NCBI RefSeq assembly: GCF_011386835.1
Contig: NC_088792.1
Location: 39,112,882-39,176,881, forward strand
Length of the DNA: 64,000 nt
Source of the DNA: Chrysemys picta bellii
Taxonomy: Eukaryota > Chordata > Testudines > Emydidae
Direction of reading: 5' to 3'
In this document: piece after piece, positions 44,042-56,881 of the stretch
Numbering within the stretch: the first letter of the stretch is position 1
Layout of the letters: every line of letters begins with the position of its first letter
Program-made: the position numbers and the translations under genes
The notes under the pieces: generated by a model
Database searches by the model: none
Seen by the model: the letters and a program-made list of their open reading frames with translations, nothing else
Told to the model about the DNA's origin: nothing

Positions 44042-47000
44042 TCCCAATCTATATATGAATCTTGAATCTTGAAATACACATGTAGGTGGAAAATTGTGTG
44101 TGTGTGTGTACACTTTTCTGAGTAACTTACATTGAGTGATGAATGATTTCTAACTTGTATTTGATAAGTGACTGGTTAAAGGTAGAGCTGGCAGAATAAT
44201 GCAAACTTTTTTTTGTAAATATCTGTTCAAAGTGCTGAACTTGCTTCAGGCACATTCACACTCCTCTTGTGCTTGCTTGTGATGAGCAGGGCATTGCTTG
44301 GTCTGGCAAGCAGTATCATAAAAAAAAAAAATAGAAGTCCAAAGGCCCACTACATTAAGGCCTGAGATAGCAGCTAATATGGTGCTGGAAGGTTAAATTT
44401 GTATTCTGTAGCCCACAGAGCTAGTTTAAAAGTATTTTATTTAGCAGTAATGTAAGACCTACAGGCCTACATCATGTAAGATATTTAGCTTAAGTAGTTA
44501 GCATAAGGCTTTGTGGCCTGTGAGTCTTAGCATAAGTGAGTTGCCCGATGGTGACCCTGAGGACAGGCACTTCAGCACAACCCAAGATAATGCTGGACTG
44601 TACAGATGCAGCCTGCAGTGGTGAAGGATCAGAAGGAGAGAAAAAAATGGTCTCAGCAGAGACCATAGTTGAGGAACAGGACAAAGAGATGCCAGAGACC
44701 GTGCCTGGATCCCATAACGTTTTTAGGTAGTCATAAACAGCAGACATGGTGGAAACGGCAGCTGAGAAGTTTTGGGTGGAGGAAGAATTGGAAGACAAGA
44801 GACCCTTTATATGAGGTATACGGCTTTTTACTATTTGTTTTTTAACTGATTGGGCCTGGCTTTGCAGGCTCAGGCTGGCAGAACAGGTTTTTTTGTTATT
44901 GGTGGTGAACCTTGCAGCATGTGTTTCACAGACTACTGATCTCGTTCTCCACAGATACTGGTAGTTTGCCCTCTTCCAGTGCCTCCCTGGGATGCCTGGG
45001 GCACTTGATAATTACTTTTCAGGGGCTCCAAAAGTTATTCATCCGATCAGAGAGCAAGTTTTGATCCTTTAGCCCAACCTCCATCTTGAGAAAATCCTCA
45101 GAAATGGTAGTGATTCACAGGGAGTTAGATACATTTTCCCACAGTCTCCTCAAAGCCCTATATCTGTGGCATGAATGCAAAAATTCCTGTTGAAGAACAA
45201 ACCTAATTATTACAAGATTTATGCTTTTTGAGAATTATTATGCATTATGGTAAGTACCATGCCTGAAATTCAAGTTTAAAAAGATAGGGGAAATTTCAGA
45301 TAGATCAGTGAAATGTCTCACTTATCTGTTATGAGGTGATCCCTAGATTCACACTTATATAGGGTGGGGAAAAAAAGCTCAAATGGAGAATAAGGGCAGA
45401 GGTGGGAATCTAATAGTCAAGATAAAAAGCTCAAAATACAGTACATTAACTGTACAATAGCTGGCACTGCAAAAACTTTAAACATGGTATGCATGTATGT
45501 ACTACGTAAAATAGGTATAAACAACTTATTAGAAACTAGTTCATATTACTTGCCTACTATGTACTATAGTGTGTGTGGCGAGTATCCTGTATGTTATTAC
45601 TCCTATCCCTTTTGAGAAACCCATTAATACTCTTCCTTCCAGTCAGATGCTTGTTCAGTTTCAGTGAAGCGCAGAAGTAACCTCATTAAGTTGATAAATG
45701 ATGGTTTAGTTTGATATTGTGAAAACAGTATGTGTAGCAAATCCACATTTGTAAGCTCTTCTCAGCGGATTTGGCACTTCTCATTGACATGTGGCTTCAA
45801 CAGAACGTTCCTGACTAATTTTTAAAGGTTGTCTTTAATTTTTAAATTAAAACATGCATTGTAAGTGCTGTGTTTTGAATATTTGCTCTCTTCCTTGTCT
45901 GTCTGTATGGATCTTCTATGCATTATGACAAACGTGCTTGCTGCATATTATCCAGCACGGGAAAACTCACTGAAATATGTGCATTGGCTTGTGGTGCACA
46001 TCTGAGCACAGAGCTCATATGCAGGAGGTGGGCTTTCTCTTTTTTCATCCTCTCTCCAGCAACTGAGCAAGTACAGCACTCTCTGTATAAGTGTATTGTA
46101 CCTCTGTGTACAGGCAGGCTGGTCACTATTGAAAACGTCAGCATTTGCCAGCATCTACTTTAGCATATTCAAGTGGGCTTGCAAAACAACTTGCACTGCT
46201 CCCTGTACCCACAATCTGGATATATTCCCAATTCCTGTTAGCTGTATTCATACCAGTATGCACAGGTTTGGTCAGAATACTGAAGAGAAGTGAGATCATT
46301 CTTGAGTTTTATAATTCTGTATGATTTTTGTTAAGCAATTCCTAAAGGCCCAGAGTAGGATCAGGACCCCATTATGCTAGAAACACAGAGTAAAAAACAG
46401 TCCATGCCTTTAACAAAATGGACTCATTTTCCAAATCTTAATATATTGGTAGGGGAAAAACTTTGATATCTGTTGACAAATGTTAATTTTTTAATGGTAA
46501 CCATTGTACTAATTGGCTTCAGTGTAGAGAGTAAGAGAAAAATACCTCAGCACAGTCTGCTTGTGCTGTCTTTCTGAATGTTTGTTGTGCTCCTGTGCAA
46601 AAATAACAACAAAAACCACCATCCCCTTTTTACTTCAACCACTGTTGCCACAGAATACTCTCTAGCGTCAGAGTCTGTGTAAGTGGCCTGGGCCAAATGT
46701 TTGGAGCAGCCCAAAACATTCTACTATTGTTGCTCTCAATTATGTATAATTTTGTGAGCAGTCAAATTATTTTTTGCCACGTACTTTCTAATAAAACAGT
46801 TTGTCCATCTATTAATTGTAACAATATTGTTCTCAAAGCTTCCATTAAGACATAATTTTTTCGTCTCATTTTGCTTTTTTTCCCTTTCCCCTTTCCATCA
46901 TTATGCAGGTATTTGGGAGGGTCTCTCCTTCCACTTTTTCAGCCTGTCTTTTTGCTAAATGTATACAGGACTCAGAATTGTCACATGCCAATCTCATTGT

Positions 47001-47210
47001 ATGTCAATATCTAAGATAGCACTTATTGGTATATTGGTTCACTAAGCATCTATAATTTTTTACATTTTTGCACTTTGAAGGGGCTGCATCAACAAGATAA
47101 GGGTTTGTTACCATGTTTTCTATCTTACATACTACCTTCTGTATAAAATCACTATCCTGGTGATGGCCCTAGGCACATGTTGCACACAATGGACAAGCAT
47201 TAGGGATGCT
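44042..47210. other. Intronic stretch with one SINE fragment
   Basis: Mostly AT-rich unique-looking sequence. A short (GT)n stretch occurs near 44094-44110. A MIR-like 3' fragment on the minus strand lies at about 46345-46415 ('aggaccccattatgctag'). No gene was recognised. Confidence 0.4.
46345..46415 (-). repeat. MIR-like SINE 3' fragment
   Basis: Contains 'gatcaggaccccattatgctag' and 'acagagtaaaaaacagtcc', the reverse of the tail seen in related copies. Confidence 0.5.
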
Positions 47211-47214
47211 GCAT

Positions 47215-47385
47215 AGTCCAGCAAATAGATCACTGGGTTAAGAGTCATGAGACCTGGGATCTGTTTCTGGCTCTGCCATTATTTCTATGTGACCTTTGGC
47301 AAAAGCACTTTTACCCTGTAACATGAAGATGATAATGCTCACCTACATTTGAAAAGTATTTTGGATGGACGTTGTTGTTTAACTA
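47215..47385 (+). repeat. MIR-like tRNA-derived SINE
   Basis: A head-to-core order typical of MIR: 'agatcactgggttaagagtcatgagacctgggat', 'tggctctgccattat', 'gtgacctttggcaaa', 'gaagatgataatgctcacct'. An old but fairly complete copy. Confidence 0.65.
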
Positions 47386-47713
47386 CCAAGTATAATTTTA
47401 GCTGTTGGAGGAGGGGATAATTTATAGGGGAAAAATTGGAAAAGCTTACTTGGGAATAATCCCCAATAGGATTTGGGTGGTGTGGCAGCAGAGGTATGCA
47501 TGCCCCTTGATAACAGCAAATCAGGCCACTGCATCATCAAAGACAAGAGCATATTCCCTTTTTCTTATACAGGGTGCTAACGTGTTGCTTAGCAACATGA
47601 TTCCTTCTAGCTTGAACAACTGCTCTAGTCCATTGAAACTGACAGAGGAACAGAGTTTGAAAGTGAGATCTTTGACTTAAATCTTTCTTGGAGTGGAGTG
47701 AGAGCTGAGAAAG

Positions 47714-48083
47714 CAGGGCCGGCTCTGGCTTTTTTGCTGCTCCAGGCAAAAAAGCCTCCCGCTGCCCCCCGGCGGGAAGCGTGGCCGGGGAGGGCGCCGA
47801 GCCCGGCCACGACCCCGCTCTCCCTGGCCAGAGTGCCACGAGGAGGGTGGCGAGCCCGGCCGGGGCCCCACTCTCCCCGACCGGCCGGAGCGCCGGGAGG
47901 AGGGCAGAGAGCCGGGAGGAGGGCGGTGACCCCGGGCGCGGCCCCGTTCTCCCCGACCGGCCGGAGCGCTGGGGGAGGGCGGCGAGCCTGGGCGCAGCCC
48001 TGCTCTCCCCAGGTGAGCGCTGCCCCCCTCCAGGTGCCACCCCAAGCACATGCTTGGAGGGCTGGTGCCTGGAGACGGCCCTG
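47714..48083. mobile_element. Non-autonomous hAT-like element with 8-bp TSD, copy 2
   Basis: Tips CAGGGCCGGCTCTGGC and GCCTGGAGACGGCCCTG are inverted relatives of those at 38134-38796. The exact octamer TGAGAAAG flanks it (47706-47713 and 48084-48091). The GC-rich interior contains repeated 'ctctccccgaccggccggagcgc' modules. It is 370 bp, so the two copies share ends but not length. Long open frames on both strands are not genes. Confidence 0.92.
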
Positions 48084-48091
48084 TGAGAAAG

Positions 48092-51000
48092 AGAGAGCAA
48101 TAGGCAGAATAAAAGAAGAAAAAATGAGAGGAAGAGGAATTAGGAATAGAGAAACAAGGAAACGATAGGTTCTTACAGTAAATAGCAACTGAGAGGAAAG
48201 CACAAATGACGAAGACAAACACATGAAAATTTAAGAAGAGAAGTGGGTAGAAAAAGCAGTAAGTGTGATGAACTGGACTTGACATAGACATATCTTACAC
48301 TTTCTGATCATGTTCAGAGCAAATGCTTGAAGACAGATTTATCCAAAGTGTTTCTGACAGAGGAGGGTCATGACATTACCTTAAGGTAATGACACTGAAA
48401 TAAACCAGTACAAAATAATTGTGGGATTTGTGTATTTATAATTGTATTTACAAATGCCACTTATAAGAGTTTGTTCCGATACTATCTAATATAGTTACAT
48501 AAAACAGTTACAATCAATAAAATTGTATAATAGCTTTGATTAAAAAGGAATTTGCAGAACTAATCAGGTATGTATGAAAGTGGGTCTTATCTTATCTGGT
48601 TCTACATTAGTTGCCATCCATGTGAAGAAGAGTAATTCTTAAGCACGTCGGCTCCCCCATATTTAAGACAAGCACTGAGTCAATATGTAGCACTAAAAAT
48701 GCTCTTGGCTTCGGTGTATAGACATTGCAGCCAAAAATGATAGTCATATTGATTATAGGAATTACAGCTATAGTCAGACATTGGGGTGGGAGGGTAAGGC
48801 CAAGCGGAGGTGCTGCTGTCATTCTCTTGGACCTGGCATCACCCCACCATCCAGGCCTCAATTGGCCATCCCCTTTACCTAGCTTGGTGTGCTGGGGGAG
48901 GGTTCACATTTCCTCCACCTTCAGCCTCATTCTAATTTGTTCCTATGAACTTGTCCTCTCCCGCCATTCCCTCTCACCTCAACTTGACCCATAATAATAA
49001 ATAAAATTAGTGGCATAGAGCGAACAAAGCTTGTACCATCGTCATCCTGACCATTTTGCTATCATGCTGTATCCCTTTCCCCCACCATTGGCCTGAGGTT
49101 GTTGGGTTTTTTCTCCCTCTAGATCATACCATTTGGGACAGGAACTGTGTCTTCATATGTGTTTTGAAAGTACCTAGTACATTTATATAAGTAATAATTG
49201 TCAGGCAAGGAAGTGATTTTTTGCAGGAGAACTTGGGTGGGCTACAAGAGCGTGAGGTGGAAAGTTGGAAAGTCTAAGAAGAGGTTGAAGAGTTCAGAGT
49301 GAGAGGTGATCAACATCTGGACAAGAAGAATTTTCATTGTTCATATCCTTTCCCTCAGTACTGACAATCCCACCTGTGTAAAAATCAGTCAGGAGTCAGC
49401 TCCCTTGTCCCAAAAATGAGATTGAAAACTTGAACCCTAAAGACTCAAAATCCAGAAGGCAAATAAAAAGAACCACACAATTTATTATTTTTTAAAAAAT
49501 ATAATTTTTAATCAAACTGTTCTCTGCAATTGTGAGGGCTAGATATTTACTTTTAAAAAAAATTGATGCTAAGAATCTCTTGTAATCACCTGACTCCAGG
49601 AGTTGCGGCTTTAATAAAAATAGCAAATATCACAAGGCTCACAATAAAACTGTGAGTGTTGGCAACACTTGCCATCTTCACCCTTGCTCCATCATCAACT
49701 ACCACTCTACTTTCTTCCTCCCTTTTGCTTCTGTGCTTCTTGAATGTGCTGTCTGTTCTCTCATCTTTGACTTTCTTTATTGCTAAATCTCCATTGGATT
49801 CTGTCCACCACTGTAATCTGGTTTCTGTCCCCTCATTCCACAGAAACTGCACTCACCAGTCTCTCCCTGGCCACGTCACAAGGCCTCTTCTCCCTCCTGA
49901 TTCTTTTCAGTCCTTTCACTAGTATCCAAGTGTTTATCACTCCTTTCCGATGGAAATTTACCCTTTCTTAGGCTTCATGTTTTCCCATGTGTGTCTCTGA
50001 TTGCAACATTGGTGTAACCTTTTGGGAGATTCTGTTTTATTGTTATCCCTTGGGGAATGAAGGGGGCATCCTCACTAAGCCTCTCATCTTTTCCCTCTAC
50101 AACCTATCCCTGGGTGACTTCGTCTGGTTGTAAGACTTTCACTATCACTTGTATACCAGTGGCTAAAAGATTTCTGCTGACCACCTCTTTTCTCCTAAAC
50201 TATCCCTCTTCACCACTTCCTTGGTCAACACTGTAAACTTCACCATCTTCTAATAGTCACAGCCTTGGTGTGTAACTTACACTCATCTCCTCCTTCCCTC
50301 ACTTCTGCACCATTTCCTGGTGCTTTTTCCTTCACAACAACTGAAACATTTTCAACTTCCTTTCCAGTCTTGCCTTGAAACCCTTGTCTAAGCTCTGATT
50401 TCTTGTCTGGACTACCATAGCCTCCTCTTTCTCCTTCTCTGACCTCCCAGACACTTGCTCTCATCTATCTTCAGTGTGTAGCAGATGCGACCACAAAAAT
50501 ACGCTACTTTGTCTACCATTCCGACCACATCCAGCCCCAAGATTAATGATGACTCTTTTTGTCCCTTTACTGTTCCTGGAATTTAGGGATGCTCTTGAAA
50601 AATAGTTGAAGTGAGAAGAAATTTAAGGCATGGATGAAGATTTCAGCAGAAGTGGAAATGGGATGTGGAGATGTTGTGTGTGGGAACTGTTAGTGTCTAG
50701 AGTTTTAATAAATTTAATTAAATGTTGACTTACTTCACCTGGTCAGTTTCCTTTCAAAGAGAGTAATAAATGAAATCCATGCCGCCTTTATTGATGGCCT
50801 GAGGGTCACACTAGCTAATAAGGTAAAATCACATGATGGATTTAATTTTTTTGTTGTAGCTGCAGTCCCAGAATTAGCTGATTTTGAATTTGTGGTGAAG
50901 TATACAAGGCATTCCTCAATGCTACTTGCAGTATTCTTAGGGTATGGGATCTACGTTCAGATTTAAACTATGAAGGGAATGGAAATTTCCACTGTCACAG

Positions 51001-52440
51001 TTTCCTTGCAGTGAACCATTCTGCCTCCCACATACTATAGTAGTAGTATTTTTACAATCTTATGCAGGATATGCCTGTTCCATTTCTTTATCTTGTCGTA
51101 CTGAGACAGAGGCTTAGGTGCAGCTTTAAACTCCTCTGCACAAGTGCATGTGTATCTCTACCATTCCTGTGATTTTTTTTCCCCCTCTGTCTTTTTCTCT
51201 GAATAATAGGTCTGATAGTAAGCTAGTGTCTGTACCAAAACACTATTGCTGGAATTGTTTACAATAAGAAGTAGTTAGATGAAATCCTGCACATTTGCAT
51301 TCTAGTTGTAGCTCTGCATTAAAATTCATGACCTGCTGGTTTGTTTCTCAGCCCATCAGACAAGAAGAAAATTCAGATCCAGAGGGGAATTGCCACTGGG
51401 TAACTAAAAATTTTCTCTGTACATCAGTGACTTGACATAAGTCAAGCAATCCAATGTCTTCTTTTGTTTTGTAGTTTCATATCATGCTCCAGAGTAACAC
51501 CAGCTGTTTTAATGGTAGTGAGGTAGCAGGTATTTCTGTGCCAGCTAGATTAATTTGTAATCAGCACAGATTTAGCTGCACTAGAAGTCTCGGGGATGTC
51601 TACGTCGGATTTTAGTGTTGTCTCCTAAAAATCAAATTGTTTAACTTCCAGTTGACATTGACACAATTGGAATGGTATTTTTTTCTCTGTTATCACAGAC
51701 ACTGTTTTAAAAGTTACACATAGACTAGTATGTAATGTTAAGAACTGTAAAGCATATTTGTAAATGGTTAACTAAATCTTTAGATGTGGAATAACAAGGT
51801 GTTTAATAGAGATATTTATTTTCAGATACTATATGCAATGGAATATTTTTGGATAGCCGTGCCAATCTGAGTATTCTTCAATAGTGATTTTGATGAGCTA
51901 GGAATCTGTCTGTACAAATGTGTGAGTTCTGGCTGATATTATGAAGGGTTACTATGAAAACCACTGCATCATGAGTGCCTCTATGTATGTATATCCAGCA
52001 CTGTGGAGAGGACCTATGCCAGGTACACACTGGATGTGGGACAATGGGGAATATTTGATGTTAATGATGATACTTTGACCACACAAGTTATGCTAAAGAG
52101 TGGCTGCATCCTAAGGGATAATCAGTTTTACCCATCCTCTCTGAAGAAAGGATATTTTTGAGAGCACTGGAAAATTACCAGATATAGCACCGAGAAAGAA
52201 GTGTTAGAAGGAGGGCATATAAACTAAAGAGAGACACAGGAACAGGAAGCATTGGGCAGAAGAGAGGAAGGGTACACAGCAGCTAAGTAGCAAGGTGGAG
52301 AAGAGGACGACTTCGTGAGGGAGACGCACACCAGCATGTGGACGCCTGGATCAGGTAGGGGGCCCTGCCTGTCCATGTGAACACAGGTGGTCCTCCAAGG
52401 ATTCCCAAGGGAAGGGTGAGCTAGTGAGGGGCATTGTGTT
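48092..52440. other. Intronic stretch with minor repeat fragments
   Basis: Mainly unique-looking. A MIR-like 3' fragment may lie at 49115-49200 ('gggacaggaactgtgtcttc'). The block at about 49570-49670 looks like a dispersed repeat ('ctgactccaggagttg', 'gtgttggcaacac') that I cannot classify. A C/T-rich block with short open frames spans roughly 49650-50470. No gene was recognised. Confidence 0.4.
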
Positions 52441-52459
52441 TAGGAGGCTTATATTTTAT

Positions 52460-53365
52460 AAGAACTGTGCACTCTTGTGCTGTATCTGTTGAGTGTAAAA
52501 GAGCAATGGTGTTAGAATTTGAGCAAAGTGTCGGTCTGTATGTGTTATATGCCTCACAACTGCCACATGCCTCCTGAGAGAGTTGAATAGTAACCCAGAA
52601 GGCTCACACCTTGAAGTGTAGTTCTGGGAGAGGGTGTATTTAAGTGACAGGTGAGTCTGAAGCATCAGCACTGATTCCAAGTGATAGGCAGCTGGACAAC
52701 AGGTTCTTGTTCTTGCTTTCAGGAGGGACTGCCACACAGAGGGCCTGCAATCTGAGAGTGTACCTAGGGACCCTGCAGACTGGGGCAGTGGCTGGGAGGC
52801 TTAAAACACCCGGGGATCCAGAGGCTTTGATTCCTGTCACAGCAGTTTGGTTGGCATCTGGCAGGGGATTAGCAAAAAGGGGTCAGCAGTGGGTCAGAGG
52901 GAAAAAAAGTAAAGAGCTTTGGATGTTTGTTGTGTTCTGCACAATCTCTACTGTCTTGTGCTTTATATGATTAAGTAAAAGAGCAACGATGTGTTAGACT
53001 TCTGTGTAAAATGCCTGTGTGTTATGTTTCACAATTACCATGAGCCTTCGGAGAGAGTTGAACTGTAAACCAGAAGGCTCACGCTTTGAGGTGAAGTACT
53101 GGGAAAGGGTATGTTTAAGTGACTGGGTATCTTGGGGATCAGCGCTGGTCTGGGCGCATAAGGGAAATGGGCTGAGGAGCTCCATTTCTGTGAAGGGATG
53201 TTGGTGCCCAGGAAATGTGCCAGAGAGATTAAGGGAAGAAACAGTGCTGCAACCTACTGAGAGCACAGGGAGGCGTAAAACACTGGAGAGCCAGGGCTTA
53301 GATTCTCCTCACAGTAGTCCAGTGGGTGGCTGTGGCAGGGCGCTCCCAACCAGATCTGTGACAGT
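52460..53365. repeat. Diverged tandem duplication of an approx. 480-bp unit
   Basis: Two head-to-tail units start at about 52463 and 52937. Shared phrases in order: 'cttgtgctgtat/cttgtgctttat', 'gtaaaagagcaa(t/c)g', 'gagagagttgaa', 'cagaaggctcac', 'gggagagggtgta/gggaaagggtatg', 'tttaagtgac', 'gggaggcttaaaacac/gggaggcgtaaaacac'. Divergence is substantial. It may be part of an LTR or a satellite-like repeat; no coding content was recognised. Confidence 0.7.
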
Positions 53366-53392
53366 GATGTTATAGAAAGTTTGTGTGGATAT

Positions 53393-54052
53393 ATTTCAGA
53401 GTAACAGCCGTGTTAGTCTGTATCCGCAAAAAGAAGAACAGGAGTACTTGTGGCACCTTAGAGACTAACAAATTTATTAGAGCATAAGCTTTCGTGGACT
53501 ACAGCCCACTTCTTCGGATGCATATAGAATGGAACATATAATGAGGAGATATATATACACACATACAGAGAGCATAAACAGGTGGGAGTTGTCTTACCAA
53601 CTCTGAGAGGCCAATTAATTAAGAGAAAAAAAACTTTTGAAGTGATAATCAAGCTAGCCGAGTACAGACAGTGTGATAAGAAGTGTGAGAGTACTTACAA
53701 GGGGAGATAGAGTCAATGTTTGTAATGGCTCAGCCATTCCCAGTCCTTATTCAAACCGGAGTTGATTGTGTCTAGTTTGCATATCAATTCTAGCTCTGCA
53801 GTCTCTCTTTGGAGTCTGTTTTTGAAGTTTTTCTGTTGTAATATAGCCACCCGCAGGTCTGTCACTGAATGACCAGACAGGTTAAAGTGTTCTCCCACTG
53901 GTTTTTGAGTATTTTGATTCCTGATGTCAGATTTGTGTCCATTAATTCTTTTGCGTAGAGACTGTCCGGTTTGGCCAATGTACATGGCAGAGGGGCATTG
54001 CTGGCACATGATGGCATATATCACATTGGTAGATGTGCAGGTGAACGAGCCT
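53393..54052 (-). mobile_element. Penelope-like element 3' fragment with GIY-YIG domain
   Basis: On the minus strand it contains the GIY-YIG nuclease in an open frame (53713-54024, MIYAIMCQQCPSAMYIGQTGQ, then RKRINGHKSD) and the full 3'UTR to the terminus 'agcagccgtgttagtctg'-type sequence at 53400-53420. It is 5' truncated near 54052. It belongs to the same subfamily as the tandem copies at 15274-17430 ('gtgccacaagtactcctg'), not to the long copy at 26801. Confidence 0.85.
53480..53517 (-). ncRNA. Hammerhead-ribozyme-like motif in PLE 3'UTR
   Basis: On the minus strand: CCGAAGA (one change from CTGAAGA), stem II GTGGGC/GTCCAC with loop TGTA, GAAA, mini stem III GC-TTAT-GC, then TC. Relative to 16961-16998, stem II base changes keep pairing. 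Confidence 0.5.
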
Positions 54053-55658
54053 CTTAGTGCTGAAAAACGATTGCTCCCCCTGAATCAGATTGTAGTTTTG
54101 GGTGCTCAGCACCTTAGAAAATCAGGCCCAATATAACAGTATGTATGTATCATAATGTTTTTTAATTCCATTAGTCTTGCTTAAACAGACAGTTCTGGAG
54201 TCTTGCATTTTGTTATTGGCTTTTTGCCTTTCTTGAAAAACTGATGAAGACACATCATGATTTTATTTATAAAATAATTCTTCCAATGCTTACATCTTCC
54301 AACTCTCCCTGCTTGTATTGGTCATACAACCTACATTTACGTGAATTTAGAACCAGTTTAATTTCAGTCCTGCCTATAATTTTAATCAGGTTATATTGTT
54401 ATGTAGTCTTTTCTAAACACTAATTTTCGCATGCCTATGAATTATAATGAATGTCGTAATTTACGTCTTGATACTGGCTGATGTAACAGTTAAAGAATGC
54501 CAAAAGCTGGTGCATGTGGCCTAAGCAACCCCCACAGAATTCTATAATAACAACCTTTGTTTTATTAGAACTATTGGTATAGAGTTGATGGGAGTAGTTG
54601 CATTATTATTTGTGGGTATGTAATATTACAGTGCAGTAATATCTGAGACTATTGGACAGCTCGTGATTGTAAATGAGAACTTGCTGTCAAATGCTACTCT
54701 TTTTTGTTTAAGTAGGTAAAAAAGGAAATGAAATAACATTTTTGTAAAAATGTTTGTTCAAGAAGCTTAATGTAATTAAATAATACAATATTTGAAAGGA
54801 ATCAAAAGCCAGACTGGTAGATTATCACACAGTCAGAAGATTTCTTGAGTAGGCACTGGAAGATATCAGAGAAGGATAAATGTTCTCTTAGCTGCCTAAC
54901 AAAATGATTTTATGATGATTTAAGTGCCATATAAAGTCACTTGTTAACATTATTTTTGATGAGTTTGAAAGAGAGAATAATCCATAAAAGTTATAAAACA
55001 GTTTATGATATTTAGAAAAATCTTTGCACAAAAGAAGGTCAGAGAAATTTTGCACAATTAAGACTGTGTGAAGACTACATAATTTTTCTGAGAAGATTTT
55101 ATAAAGTGATTTTCTTTTATGTTTGTGCGGAGAATTTGGTTTATTGTCACTAGCAAGTTTTTGTCACTAGGATTCATTTTCCTCTATATTTTTATTGCTA
55201 TGAAAGGTGACAAAAATGACAGATCTGAAGCGGAAGTCTTCCATTATCTTCTGAATGGATACAGTATGGGTAACACTATCTTTTCTCATGCTTCTCTGTT
55301 AGTGTGCCTCAACCTTGTTACCATGTTCTGAATACATCTTCTGTAGCAGTGAGAGGTGCTCATTCAGACCACAACTTCTCTAATGGGCCAGCAAGAGTAT
55401 CAGTGAGTGACAAGTGTGATGATAGCTTCACAACTTGGATACCTGCTCAGTAGGAATTGAACCTATCATCTTTTATCACATAGGCCACAGGACAACCATC
55501 AGATGGTAGCAAATTGCAGTCACTGCAGACAAGGGCTGGATGCCGTTCAGCAACTGAGAGGAAAAAGGTCCTCTGTTTCATCACCAATCCCCTGTGCTAT
55601 GAAAAATATTTGTAATCTAAGCATTCTTTTCTTTTTACGTCTTTGTTAATGTTAAACC
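54053..55658. other. Intronic stretch, nothing recognised
   Basis: AT-rich sequence between a PLE fragment and a mariner-like MITE. No feature was recognised. Confidence 0.4.
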
Positions 55659-55660
55659 TA

Positions 55661-55850
55661 CACCGCTACCCCGATATAACGCGACCCGATATAACACGAA
55701 TTCGCATATAACATGGTAAAGCAGTGCTCCAGGGAGGGGCAGGGCTGCGCGCTCCGGCGGATCAAAGCAAGTTCGATATAACGTGGTTTCACCTATAACG
55801 CGATAAGATTTTTTGGCTCCCGAGGACAGTGTTATACCGGGGTAGAGGTG
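55661..55850. mobile_element. Tc1/mariner-type MITE with TA duplication
   Basis: Tips CACCGCTACCCCGATATAAC and the complement of GTTATACCGGGGTAGAGGTG are inverted with few mismatches, and TA flanks both ends (55659-55660, 55851-55852). The interior repeats 'gatataac' and 'tataacgcg' motifs. It is 190 bp and non-coding. TA duplication and the short TIR fit a Tc1/mariner (pogo/Tigger-like) non-autonomous element. Confidence 0.8.
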
Positions 55851-56159
55851 TACTTACAACATGGTAGGGTGAAGAACCTAAGAAAGGTAAGTGAAAATTT
55901 AGGGGTAGTGGTGTGGGATGAGATTTTTTTTTTTGGTATTACCTTAGCCCCTCATTTGTCTGCTCTATAAGTGTCACACAATTTGACATGATGGAAAATG
56001 AGATTTGCAGAGGCCCAGGATAAGAAGAAAAAATCCCAAGCGTGGCAACGGCTTGGTTGCTGGTATGCTGAGACTACTGCCTGAGACCGCTGAGCAATAT
56101 TGTCCCATTGTTTCCTTGTCCTCTCTTGTCTGTATCCATCTATTGTCTCTTCTTGTCTT

Positions 56160-56282
56160 ATATGTATATTGCAAGCTCTTTGGGGGCAAAGAGTATCTTT
56201 TTGTTCTGTTTGTACAGCATCTAGCACAGTGTGGTTCTGGATGATGACTAGGCACTATGGTAACACAAATAAATAATACATA
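56160..56282 (+). repeat. MIR-like SINE 3' fragment
   Basis: 'gcaagctctttgggggcaaagagtatc', then 'gtacagcatctagcacagtg', 'aggcactatggtaacacaaataaataata'. Typical 3' end of this SINE group. Confidence 0.6.
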
Positions 56283-56664
56283 ACAAAGAACAGGGCTGTT
56301 ACAAGTCAGAACTAAGATTCTGCATCAGAGTTGTTTTGAAATGCTCACAGTATGTCTGGCTACTGCCAATAAATTTAATTTCTCAGTCTTATTAACATAT
56401 CAATAATAAACATAACATAAAACAGAAATTGAAAAAGTTACTTTCTCATGTATGGAAGTGATCAATCTGGTTCGTGTAAGGGAGAGAATATGGGTGCAAG
56501 TTGAAGACAAAAGCTGTATGGTAGTGGTTTTTAAACATTCAAATAATACAGTTTTACTTGTTAGTGGTAGGCATAGTAAGAATCCTTGGGTTGGAGCAAT
56601 CTTTCTAGAGCAGATTTATTCTTGTAGCGACAAACACTGTTTCAGAAGCAGTTCACTGACAGTA

Positions 56665-56881
56665 TGGTATGCCTATATTGAGACACTCAAGAAAGTTAAG
56701 CTGAATTAACTAAAGGTGTGAATTTAAAGCACATTAGTTAAAGTACATTAAAGTAGGTCACTTTAATTCTGAATGTGAGCATCCACACAAGGATTTAATG
56801 TGCTTTAATTAATGCACTTTAAATTCACATCTTTAGTTAATGTAGCTTAATTTACCTGAGTATCCCTATGTAGACATGCCC
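56665..56881. mobile_element. MITE made almost wholly of a long inverted repeat
   Basis: The left arm (about 56665-56756) and right arm (about 56790-56881) are inverted copies. The best matched part is 'aactaaaggtgtgaatttaaagc' against 'ctttaaattcacatctttagtt'. The right tip 'atgtagacatgccc' resembles the GTCTACA tips of other MITEs here. The loop is about 33 bp. Non-coding. Confidence 0.7.

Noticed and set aside
43626..44049. 8-bp target duplication for the hAT-like MITE
   Set aside because: The flanking octamers CACCAGTG and TCCCAATC do not match.
47537..48291. 187-204 aa minus-strand frames
   Set aside because: They run across the boundaries of the 47714-48083 hAT-like element and have no recognisable domain.
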